Source: Leifsonia sp. ku-ls (lineage in GTDB: Bacteria > Actinomycetota > Actinomycetes > Actinomycetales > Microbacteriaceae). From it: 64,000 nt of DNA. Below the pieces are notes generated by a model. It was not told the origin of the DNA. It saw nothing but the letters and a program-made list of their open reading frames with translations, and ran no database searches. Numbering within the stretch: the first letter of the stretch is position 1; each line of letters opens with the position of its first letter. This document shows, one piece after another, positions 1 through 7,303 of the stretch. The translations under genes were made by a program, and so were the position numbers. Where the stretch lies: assembly GCA_003367665.1 (NCBI GenBank), contig QKXI01000005.1, forward strand, positions 62,001 through 126,000. Direction: 5' to 3'.

Positions 1-1022
1 ACCCGTACATCGGCTCGCTGCTGGCCAGGCAGGCGCTCTCGGAACACGGTCCGGTCACGGTCGTCGGCCTCGACGAGGTGCCGGAGGACGCCCTCGTGCT
101 CACCGTCGCGATGATGGGCGCACCGACCGTCATGGTGGAGAAGCTGCCGAGCCTCGACGAGGTGGTGGCGCCCGTCCACGCGCTCGGCACCTACCTCGGC
201 CGACCGGTCACGCACGTGGCGTGCGCCGAAATCGGCGGGGTCAACTCCACCATCCCCGTCGCAGCCGCGGCCGCGCTCGGCCTCCCGCTGCTCGACGCCG
301 ACGGGATGGGCCGCGCCTTCCCCGAGCTGCAGATGGTGCTGCCGACCCTGTACGACGTGACCGCGTCGCCGCTCGCGTTCAGCGACGAGAAGGGCAACGT
401 CGGCGTGCTGCAGACGGTCGACAACCACTGGACCGAGCGGATCGCCCGCGTCGCGTGCGTGGAGATGGGCTGCTCTGTGATGATCTCCGGCTTCCCGATG
501 AGCGGCGCGGTCGCCCGGGAGGCGCTCGTCAGCGGCTCGCTGTCGCACAGCCTGGCGATCGGCTCCGGGATCGCGGAAGCGCGGCTCGCGAAGACCGACC
601 CGGTCGCGGCGACGGTCGAGCGGCTCGGCGGACGCGAGTTCTACTTCGGCAAGGTCGTCGACGTCGAGCGCGCGACCACGACCGGGTTCGCCCGCGGGCG
701 CGCCAGGATCGAGGCGCCAGGCGACACGGACGCGCTGGAGCTGTCGTTCCAGAACGAGCACCTGATCGCGCAGTCGGGTGGCGTCACGTTCGCGACGACG
801 CCGGACCTCATCATCGTGCTCGACGCCGAGAGCGGAGAGCCGATCACGACGGAGGGCCTGCGCTACGGCCAGCGCGTCCGCGTGATCGCGGCGCCGAGCG
901 ACCCGCGCTGGCACACGCCGGAGGCGCTCGCGATGGTCGGCCCCGGCTACTTCGGCTACGACCTGCCGTCGCACCGCTTCGACGGCACGCCGGAGCGGCA
1001 GCTGGTGGAGGCGGGCGCATGA
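1..1022 (+). CDS. DUF917 / S-methyl-thiohydantoin desulfurase-type protein, 5' end cut by the window
   Basis: The reading frame is open from base 3, so the gene starts before the window. Alignment with the paralogue at 1019-2137 (both have PYIG and MGAPTVM) suggests about 27 residues, including a glycine-rich GTGGGG loop, are missing. Visible family motifs are CAEIGGVNS and DADGMGRAFPE in the N-terminal domain, and SGEPITTEGLRYGQRVRV near the C-terminus. Members of this Pfam family (S-Me-THD, formerly DUF917) are cytosolic and often lie next to hydantoinase or purine-type genes. The substrate here is unknown. The stop overlaps the next start (ATGA), so the two are translationally coupled and may form a heteromer. 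Confidence 0.85.
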   Translation, partial: PYIGSLLARQALSEHGPVTVVGLDEVPEDALVLTVAMMGAPTVMVEKLPSLDEVVAPVHALGTYLGRPVTHVACAEIGGVNSTIPVAAAAALGLPLLDADGMGRAFPELQMVLPTLYDVTASPLAFSDEKGNVGVLQTVDNHWTERIARVACVEMGCSVMISGFPMSGAVAREALVSGSLSHSLAIGSGIAEARLAKTDPVAATVERLGGREFYFGKVVDVERATTTGFARGRARIEAPGDTDALELSFQNEHLIAQSGGVTFATTPDLIIVLDAESGEPITTEGLRYGQRVRVIAAPSDPRWHTPEALAMVGPGYFGYDLPSHRFDGTPERQLVEAGA

Positions 1023-2137
1023 GCTGGACCCTCACCGCCGCCGACCTGCCCGACCTCGCCCGCGGCGCGACGCTGTTGGGCACGGGAGGTGGAGGCGACC
1101 CGTACATCGGCCAGATGCTGGTCGCGCGCGTGCTCGGCGACCGCGGCATCACCATCCTCGACCCGGACGACCTCGCCGACGATCTGTTCGTCATCCCGAC
1201 GGCGCAGATGGGTGCCCCGACGGTGATGATCGAGAAGATCCCGGCCGGCACCGAGCCGACCCTGGCGCTCCGGACGCTGGAGGCGCACCTCGGCCGCACG
1301 GCCGACGCCACCATGCCGATCGAGTGCGGCGGCATCAACTCGATGATCCCGCTGATCGTCGCCGCCGAGACCGGACTGCCGGTGGTGGACGCCGACGGCA
1401 TGGGCCGCGCGTTCCCCGAGCTGTCGATGGAGACCTTCGCGGTCTACGGCGTGCACGGCTCCCCGCTCGCCCTCGCCGGCGAGCGCGGCGAGACGGTCGT
1501 CATCGACACCGGAGACGACGACCGGCAGATGGAGTGGCTGGCGCGCGGCGTCACCATCCGGCTGGGCGGCGTCGGCCACATCGCGGAGTACGCCATGACC
1601 GGCGCCGATGTGCGCCGCACCGCGGTGCCGCGCACGCTGTCGATGGCGCTCGCGCTCGGCCGGGCGATCCGGGAGGCGCGGGAGCAGCACCGCTCGCCGT
1701 TCGAGGCGATCGCGCAGACGCTGTCCACGACGCTGTACTCGGAGGTGCGCGAGCTGTTCAGCGGCAAGGTCACCGACGTCGAGCGGCGCACCACGGAAGG
1801 CTTCGCCAAGGGCCGGGCCACCATCTCCGCCCTGGACGCCGGCGACGACGCGCAGCTGGAGATCCGGTTCCAGAACGAGAACCTGATCGCGCTGCGCGAC
1901 GGCGAGCTGGTGGCCATCGTGCCCGACCTGATCTGCGTGACCGACATCGAGTCGGGCGAGCCGATCACCACCGAGGGTCTGCGCTACGGCCAGCGGGTGC
2001 GGGTGCTCGGCATCTCCACCCCGGAGATGATGCGGACGCCGGAGGCCCTCGCCGCGTTCGGTCCGCGCGCCTTCGGGCTGACGGAGGAGTTCGTGCCGGT
2101 CGAGAGCCGCTCGCTCGCGCGGGCCGGCTCCGCCTGA
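1019..2137 (+). CDS. DUF917 / S-methyl-thiohydantoin desulfurase-type protein, second copy
   Basis: This 372-residue protein is full length for the family. It begins with a glycine-rich segment (GTGGGGDPYIG, residues 21-31), continues with IECGGINSM and VDADGMGRAFPELSM, and ends with the domain containing TDIESGEPITTEGLRYGQRVRV. The start ATG at 1019 overlaps the previous stop by four bases. It is a clear paralogue of both neighbours. The strict pairing with copy one suggests two subunits of one enzyme. The chemistry is inferred from the family name only; no specific substrate can be read from the sequence. Confidence 0.88.
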   Translation: MSWTLTAADLPDLARGATLLGTGGGGDPYIGQMLVARVLGDRGITILDPDDLADDLFVIPTAQMGAPTVMIEKIPAGTEPTLALRTLEAHLGRTADATMPIECGGINSMIPLIVAAETGLPVVDADGMGRAFPELSMETFAVYGVHGSPLALAGERGETVVIDTGDDDRQMEWLARGVTIRLGGVGHIAEYAMTGADVRRTAVPRTLSMALALGRAIREAREQHRSPFEAIAQTLSTTLYSEVRELFSGKVTDVERRTTEGFAKGRATISALDAGDDAQLEIRFQNENLIALRDGELVAIVPDLICVTDIESGEPITTEGLRYGQRVRVLGISTPEMMRTPEALAAFGPRAFGLTEEFVPVESRSLARAGSA

Positions 2138-2180
2138 GGCGGCCTCCGCCGTCGGCGTCGCACCGCCTACCCTTGACAGC

Positions 2181-3209
2181 ATGAGAACCCTCGGCCCGGA
2201 GCGCCTCGACGCACTGAGCCGGGGGTTCTCGTTGCTCGGGTCGGGCGGGGGCGGCGGTGCGACGCTGCTCCGGCTGATGGCGGCGCGGTCGCCGATCTGG
2301 CCGCTCGACCTGCACGCCGTCGACGACCTCGACCCGTCGACCCCGTGCGTGACCGTCGCCTTCGCCGGGTCGACCTACCTGCTCAGCGAGCGCATCCCGC
2401 CGGCCACCGCCTTCGACCCGCTGCTCGCCGCCGCCGAGCGCTGGACCGGCGTGCGGGCGCGGGCGGTGTGCGCGCTGGAGGGCGGCGGCATGAACGGCCT
2501 GGCGCCCCTGCTCGTGGCCGACCGGCTCGCCGTCGTGGACGCCGACTGCATGGGTCGTGCACTGCCTCGCCTCGACCAGGTCTCGCTCCTGGTCGACGGC
2601 CTCGCCGGCGTGGTCACCGTGTGCGACACCGGCAGGGGAGTCGCCGTCGTGGAGACCACGCGCGCCGCCGACGTCGAGTCGCAGGTGCGGGCGGCGGTCG
2701 TGCAGGCGGGCGGCTCGGGAGCCGTGCTGATGGCGGGCTTCACCGTGGGTGACCTGCGCGATCACGGGGTGATCGGCACGTCGACCCGCGCGCTGGAGCT
2801 GGGCGAGCGGATGGCGGACGCGGCCGACGCGGACGCGGCGACGCTGGCCCAGGCGCTCGGCGGCCGGCTGCTCGGCTCCGGGCGGGTGTCGCTGGTCGAG
2901 CCGTCTCCGGAGGACCCGTTCGTCAGCGCCGCGCAGGTCGACGGCGACGACGGCTCCCTGCTGCGGCTGGTCGCGCGGTCGGAGCTGCTGGGGGTGGTGC
3001 GCGACGGGGAGACGGTCGCCGCCGCGCCGGAGATCGTGGTCGCGCTCGACACGCGGTCGCGCGACATCCTGCAGGTGGACGAGGTGACCATCGCGCGCCA
3101 CGTGACCGTGCTCGCCCTCCCCGCGCCGACGTGGTGGACCGACCGGGACGACCGGCTGGCGCGCGTGACGCCCGCCGCGTTCGGCCTGTCCGGCCTGGAG
3201 GCGGCATGA
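2181..3209 (+). CDS. Divergent third DUF917-family paralogue
   Basis: This 342-residue protein keeps the family skeleton: a glycine loop LLGSGGGGGATL, ALEGGGMNGLAPL and DADCMGRALPRLDQV. It differs in detail: the GAPTVM motif is replaced by a FAGSTYLL segment and the C-terminal domain is shorter. It starts 43 bp after copy two with no obvious ribosome binding site. It overlaps the PucR-type gene by four bases. The divergence suggests a changed or regulatory role next to two presumably catalytic copies (inference). Confidence 0.8.
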   Translation: MRTLGPERLDALSRGFSLLGSGGGGGATLLRLMAARSPIWPLDLHAVDDLDPSTPCVTVAFAGSTYLLSERIPPATAFDPLLAAAERWTGVRARAVCALEGGGMNGLAPLLVADRLAVVDADCMGRALPRLDQVSLLVDGLAGVVTVCDTGRGVAVVETTRAADVESQVRAAVVQAGGSGAVLMAGFTVGDLRDHGVIGTSTRALELGERMADAADADAATLAQALGGRLLGSGRVSLVEPSPEDPFVSAAQVDGDDGSLLRLVARSELLGVVRDGETVAAAPEIVVALDTRSRDILQVDEVTIARHVTVLALPAPTWWTDRDDRLARVTPAAFGLSGLEAA

Positions 3210-4720
3210 GCGACAGCCTCGACCTCGCCGCACTGCTCGCCCACCCGGCGGGCGGCGGTGTCCGCATCCTCGCCGGAGCCGACCCCGGCACACTCTGGCG
3301 CGACCTGGTCGTCGGCGCGACGGAGGCCGACCTCCCCGCGGACGGCGCCGGCCTGCTCGCCCTGCTCACCTCACCGCCCCCTGCCACGCCCTGGCAGCAG
3401 GACGCGCTGGTGCGCCGGGTGCGCGACCGCGGCTACCGCGCCCTCGCCGCGCCGGGCGCGGAGGCGTTCGGGCCGGGCACCCGGACCCTCGCCGAGCGTT
3501 TCGGCCTGGCACTGCTCGACGTCAAGGAGCCGATGGCCCTCGCCAGGGCCGCGTGGGAACTGGTCGAGGGCAGGGACGCGCTCACGCTCGGCTACGTGCG
3601 CCGCGTGGCGCAGTCCATCGAGTACCACGCCGACAACCTGGCCGACCTGCTGCGCCACCTCTCCGCGAGCGTGGGACACGGCGTCGCGCTGATCGACAGC
3701 GAGGGCGTCCTGCTGCAGGCGGGCGGCGAGCTCCCGGCTGCGGTGCATGCCGCCATCGACTTCGCGCCGTGGCTCGACACCGTATCCGTCGCCGAGGGCG
3801 CGGCCGCGTCCGTCCGGGTGGACAGCCCCAGCCGGGCGGGCCTGCGGCTCGCGGTGTTCGGCTCCGGCCTCAGCCCGTTGCAGCTCAGCGCGCTCGGCGT
3901 GGCCGCCGAGGTGGCGATGCCGGCGGTGGCGGCGCGCATCCTGATCGACGAGGTCGCCGACGTCAACGACGCCGCGGTGGCGTCTGGCCTGCTGCGCGAG
4001 TTCCTCGAGCGCGGCGACGACCGGGACCCGGAGCTCGACCAGCGGATGCTGGAGCGCGGCTGGCGCACCAGCGGCTACCACCTGGGCTTCCGCCTGGTCG
4101 GACGCAGCCGGGTCGACACCTTCCAGCTGCTGCGGTTCGTCACCCGGGAGCTCACGGCGCTGCCCACCGACTCGCACGCGGCCACCAGCGGACGCGGCGT
4201 CACCGGCTGGCTGACCTTCGCCGCCCCGCCCGCGCCCAGCAGGGTGGAGGACAGCGTGCGCGCCCTCCGCGTGCTGCACGCCTCCGCGCGCCGCGCGTTC
4301 AACGTGGCCACCGGCGTCGGAACGCTGGAGACGGGCTCCTCTGGCCTGGTCGCCACGCTGCAGGGCGCCGCCGACGCCGCCCGGCTCGCGGCCGATCGCT
4401 CGGCGACGGGGTACTTCCTCCGCATCGACGCCCTGGGCCTCGAGCAGTTGCTGCTGTCGTGGACGGGAAGCGACACGTTCGTCCCGGCGGCGGAGTCGCT
4501 GCTCGCGCCCCTGCTCGCCCGCGGCCCGGAGCTGGTCGAGACGCTCGCGGCCTACCTCGACCACGAGTCCGGCATCGCCGCGACGGCCGAGGCGCTCGGG
4601 CTGCACCGCAACACGGTCTCCACGCGCATCGCCCGGGCGCAGGAGCTGCTCGGACTCGACCTGGCCGATCCGGAGACGCGGCTGGCGGTACAGCTGGCGT
4701 GCCGGACCGTGCGGCGGTAG
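3206..4720 (+). CDS. PucR/CdaR-type helix-turn-helix transcriptional regulator
   Basis: This 504-residue regulator starts at ATG 3206, which overlaps the stop of the DUF917 gene. The C-terminal ~60 residues carry the PucR helix-turn-helix: LAAYLDHESGIAATAEALGL followed by HRNTVSTRIARAQELLGLDL and a terminal RLAVQLACR helix. The N-terminal ~170 residues resemble the PucR ligand-sensing domain, and the middle a degenerate GGDEF-like CdaR domain. PucR proteins usually activate purine, hydantoin or amino-acid catabolic operons. Its place at the end of the DUF917 operon suggests it controls that operon. Confidence 0.85.
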   Translation: MSDSLDLAALLAHPAGGGVRILAGADPGTLWRDLVVGATEADLPADGAGLLALLTSPPPATPWQQDALVRRVRDRGYRALAAPGAEAFGPGTRTLAERFGLALLDVKEPMALARAAWELVEGRDALTLGYVRRVAQSIEYHADNLADLLRHLSASVGHGVALIDSEGVLLQAGGELPAAVHAAIDFAPWLDTVSVAEGAAASVRVDSPSRAGLRLAVFGSGLSPLQLSALGVAAEVAMPAVAARILIDEVADVNDAAVASGLLREFLERGDDRDPELDQRMLERGWRTSGYHLGFRLVGRSRVDTFQLLRFVTRELTALPTDSHAATSGRGVTGWLTFAAPPAPSRVEDSVRALRVLHASARRAFNVATGVGTLETGSSGLVATLQGAADAARLAADRSATGYFLRIDALGLEQLLLSWTGSDTFVPAAESLLAPLLARGPELVETLAAYLDHESGIAATAEALGLHRNTVSTRIARAQELLGLDLADPETRLAVQLACRTVRR

Positions 4721-4724
4721 GGGC

Positions 4725-5366
4725 TCAGGCCGGCTCGTCTTTTGCCATCGTTCGTGCGTCTTCGAGCCCTCGGACGAGCGCCCGGAGCCCGCACTCGAAC
4801 TCGTGAGCCGAGCCCGCTTCGTTCACCCGGGAGAGGGCGGCGGCGAACCGGAGCACCGTCTCGTCGGCGCCGTCGAGCGCGACCGTCATCGGCCGCGCAT
4901 CCGCTGCGGCCTGCTCCTCCAGGGCGGCTCCGATCGTGTACCGCGAGACCGCGATGAGAGCCAGGATCGCCGCGTCCGGCTCGAACCCTCCCCGCTCCAG
5001 GACGGCCACCTGGGCGAGCGCGTTGCCGAGACTCGGCACCCGGCCGCCGGAGGAGGAGATCAGCCGGGCGCCGTCGCGCACCGAGAGCATGGCCGACCGC
5101 AGACTCGACGCGTTGCGCAGAAGGAAGGACCGCCAGTCCTCGTCGGGCTCGGGAAGCCGGGCGGTGTGGTGGCGGGAGAGGATGGCCTCCACGACCTCGT
5201 CGAGCAGCGCCGCCTTGCTGGCGAAGTGGTGGTACAGGGCGGGCTGACGCACGCCCAGCCTGTCGGCGATGACCCGCAGCGACACCCCGTCCAGCCCGCG
5301 CTCGTTCAGCACCTCGATCGCCGTCTCCACGACATCGGCACGGCGGATCCGCGGCGGTTGGGGCAT
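4725..5366 (-). CDS. TetR-class repressor
   Basis: This 213-residue protein has an N-terminal helix-turn-helix typical of true TetR proteins (VIADRLGVRQPALYHHFASK, residues ~31-50, then AALLDEVVEAIL). A mostly helical C-terminal ligand domain fits the TetR_C_1 type. It is divergent from the RibD_C reductase at 5444. The 77-bp gap between them holds TTATCACTGATAA, a near match to the classical tet operator core. It is therefore probably autoregulated and represses the reductase gene. The ligand is unknown; no tetA pump is adjacent. Confidence 0.88.
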   Translation of the reverse strand: MPQPPRIRRADVVETAIEVLNERGLDGVSLRVIADRLGVRQPALYHHFASKAALLDEVVEAILSRHHTARLPEPDEDWRSFLLRNASSLRSAMLSVRDGARLISSSGGRVPSLGNALAQVAVLERGGFEPDAAILALIAVSRYTIGAALEEQAAADARPMTVALDGADETVLRFAAALSRVNEAGSAHEFECGLRALVRGLEDARTMAKDEPA

Positions 5367-5377
5367 AGGTGCACTCT

Positions 5378-5402
5378 AGCATTCGATGCTTATCACTGAT
5401 AA
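5378..5402. promoter_or_regulatory. tetO-like operator between TetR and reductase
   Basis: Two abutting inverted repeats share base 5390. AGCAT-TCG-ATGCT lies at 5378-5390 and TTATCA-C-TGATAA at 5390-5402. The second contains TATCAnTGATA, the core of the well-known tetO site. The position, 12 bp from the TetR start and 42 bp from the divergent reductase start, suits repression of both genes. Confidence 0.65.
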
Positions 5403-5443
5403 TCTTCGGCCACCGCGGTGCCGACAACGAAAGAGGGACAAGC

Positions 5444-6040
5444 ATGAAACTCACCGTCAGCCTCCAGGTCACCCTCGACGGTGTCGCCCAGGCGAACGGC
5501 GGCAACAACGAGGAGATGGACCCCGGTTTCACCCGGGGTGGATGGGCGCTCTCCGTCGACGACGAGGCGGCCTCCCGCTACATCCTCGACACGTGGCGTC
5601 GCCCGGACGCGTTTCTGCTCGGCCGCAAGACGTTCGCCCTGTTCGAGACGTACTGGGGGGCGCGGAGCGACGACGGAGGATTCGGGGAGGCGATCAGCTC
5701 CAAGCCGAAGTACCTGGTCTCGAACTCGTCGTTCACGCCGACATGGCAGCACACCACGGTGATCGCTGGCGACGTCGGCGCCGCGATCCGCGACCTCAAG
5801 CTCGGCCCGACGGGCGAGCTGCTCGTCGTGGGGAGCACGGCGCTCGCCCGCTGGCTGCTGGAGGAGGAGCTGGTGGACGAGCTGAACCTGGTCCAGTTCC
5901 CGGTGGTGGTCGGTCAGGGCGACAGGTTCTTCCCCCACGACGGGCTCGACTTCCGCATGCACCTGCAGGAGTCGACGGTCTTCCCGAGCGGGATCATCGG
6001 GCAGACGTATCGCGTGGGCGGGCGTCCCACCCACCCGTAG
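5444..6040 (+). CDS. Dihydrofolate reductase / RibD C-terminal family oxidoreductase
   Basis: This 198-residue protein begins MKLTVSLQVTLDGVAQ and has the RibD_C/DHFR-like features LLGRKTFALFETYWG, KYLVSNS and GELLVVGSTALARWLLEEELVDELNL, ending in VVVGQGDRFFPH. These proteins are NADPH-dependent reductases of mostly unknown substrate. The start at 5444 is chosen because it follows AAAGAGGGACAAGC. It is divergent from a TetR repressor with a tetO-like site between them, so expression is probably inducible. Confidence 0.85.
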   Translation: MKLTVSLQVTLDGVAQANGGNNEEMDPGFTRGGWALSVDDEAASRYILDTWRRPDAFLLGRKTFALFETYWGARSDDGGFGEAISSKPKYLVSNSSFTPTWQHTTVIAGDVGAAIRDLKLGPTGELLVVGSTALARWLLEEELVDELNLVQFPVVVGQGDRFFPHDGLDFRMHLQESTVFPSGIIGQTYRVGGRPTHP

Positions 6041-6061
6041 AAGGGAACGGAGGCGGCGCGA

Positions 6062-6307
6062 TCAGGAGAGGCGCCGGATCCACTCGTGGCCGGGATGGAC
6101 GGCCTTCAGAGCGTGGGTCAGAGATTGTCGCTCCACCCCCGGGACGAGCGGCGTGAGGCTGCCCGCTGCCGCCCACGCGTCGAGGCGGGGAGAGACGAAG
6201 GCGACGAACTCGTCGACCGACTCCCGCGGGATGCCGAGGTCGAGGTCGCCGTGGGACCGGGAGGTGCCGACGAACGCGTCGATCGCCCAGCCGCCGGAGA
6301 GCCTCAC
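6062..6307 (-). pseudogene. Truncated nucleotidyltransferase-like fragment
   Basis: Reading from GTG 6307, an 81-codon frame encodes RLSGGWAIDAFVG followed by SHGDLDLGIPRESVDEF. This matches the opening GGWA-D-G...H-D-DL motif of aminoglycoside nucleotidyltransferase-like proteins. The family is normally about twice this length. Here the segment before GGWA and everything after the first half are missing, and the frame ends in WIRRLS. The GTG overlaps the VOC stop (GTGA), so it may still be translated, but it lacks most of a catalytic domain. A remnant is more likely than a functional small protein. Confidence 0.5.
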
Positions 6308-6672
6308 CGCTTGTCGTGCAGCGTCACGTGGTACCCGTCCGGGTCCGCGAACGTGAACGTCCGACCGAACGGCCCGTCGATCGGCGCGGCGACGATCCGG
6401 TGGCCGTCGGCGGCGAGCGCGTCGTGGATGGTCTGCACGTCCGTGGCGTGGAGCCACAGCGCCACACCGAGGCCAGGGCGCTCGACCGACGCGAGGTCGG
6501 TGCCCGGCACGAGGTCGCGCAGCGCGAACGCGACGGGCGCGGTGTCGAAGACGACGGCGTGGGGAGGGCCGCTCGGCGAGCGGACGAGGCCGAGGTACTG
6601 CTCGTAGAACGCCTGGGAGGCGGCGAGGTCGCGCACCTGCAGCGAGACGAAATCGGGACCGGTGACCGGCAT
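6304..6672 (-). CDS. VOC (glyoxalase/bleomycin-resistance fold) family protein
   Basis: This 122-residue protein consists of one VOC domain pair. It has FVSLQVRDLAASQAFYEQYLG at the N-terminus and DGPFGRTFTFADPDGYHVTLHD at the C-terminus. The family includes metal-dependent lyases, dioxygenases and drug-binding resistance proteins, and nothing here fixes the substrate. It is divergent from a MarR gene, and both TGTCAG-N4-CTGACA sites lie in the 59-bp gap, so it is probably the MarR target. The start at 6672 is the first ATG outside that operator. Confidence 0.85.
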   Translation of the reverse strand: MPVTGPDFVSLQVRDLAASQAFYEQYLGLVRSPSGPPHAVVFDTAPVAFALRDLVPGTDLASVERPGLGVALWLHATDVQTIHDALAADGHRIVAAPIDGPFGRTFTFADPDGYHVTLHDKR

Positions 6673-6689
6673 GAGAGCTCCATTCGTTG

Positions 6690-6732
6690 TGTCAGTTTTC
6701 TGACATCCACAGGCTATGTCAGAATACTGACA
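6690..6732. promoter_or_regulatory. Two perfect MarR operators; the second covers the marR start codon
   Basis: TGTCAG-TTTT-CTGACA lies at 6690-6705 and TGTCAG-AATA-CTGACA at 6717-6732. Both are perfect 6+4+6 inverted repeats with centres 27 bp apart. The last base of the second is the A of the marR ATG, so a bound repressor would cover the start region of marR and the promoter of the VOC gene. Confidence 0.75.
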
Positions 6733-7214
6733 TGAGTCAAGACGCGGCCGGAATCGACCTGGAGACCTCGCTCGGCTACCTCCTGAAGGAGGCCGCGAGC
6801 GCCCTGCGCACCGCGATGGAGGAGGTGCTGCGCCCCCTCGGCATGAACATCACGCACTACTCCTGCCTGGAGCTGCTGGCGCAACGCCCCGGCCTCTCGA
6901 ACTCCGAGCTCGCGCGCGGCGCCTTCGTCACCCGCCAGACGATGAACGTGCTGCTCCAGTCGCTCGAACGCGACGGCTTCGTCACCCGGGCGACCGGACC
7001 GTCCGCCGGCAAAGCGCTGCCGACACGACTCACCGAGCGCGGCCGGCGCAGCCTGGAGCAGGCGAGCGCGGCCGTCCGCTCGGTGGAGATGAGGATGCTC
7101 GCCGGCATGACGGCGGAGGAGCAGGCGGTGGCGTTCCGCAGCCTGCAGAGCATGGTGCGTGCGCTGCGGGGTGACGCGACCGGCTCCGCGCAGCGCCCCT
7201 CGTATTCGCCGTGA
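6732..7214 (+). CDS. MarR-family regulator
   Basis: This 160-residue protein has a winged helix in the middle (GLSNSELARGAFVTRQTMNVLLQSLERDGFVTR) and the MarR wing sequence ALPTRLTERGRR. The start at 6732 has no ribosome binding site, because the upstream bases are the operator itself, so the message is probably leaderless. It is divergent from the VOC gene. It probably represses itself and the VOC protein until a small phenolic or drug-like ligand binds (family knowledge plus inference). Confidence 0.88.
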   Translation: MSQDAAGIDLETSLGYLLKEAASALRTAMEEVLRPLGMNITHYSCLELLAQRPGLSNSELARGAFVTRQTMNVLLQSLERDGFVTRATGPSAGKALPTRLTERGRRSLEQASAAVRSVEMRMLAGMTAEEQAVAFRSLQSMVRALRGDATGSAQRPSYSP

Positions 7215-7303
7215 GTGAGCCATCGATCGGCCCTGTCCCTCGGCAGACCATTCCCACTAGGGTCGAAGCACCTTTGTTCTCTGACACAGACAGGTGCCCA
7301 CCG

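Noticed and set aside
956-2182. Long minus-strand open frame opposite the DUF917 genes
   Set aside because: It is an antisense by-product of high GC: Arg/Asp/His-rich low-complexity translation with no recognisable motif, while the plus-strand frame has clear family motifs.
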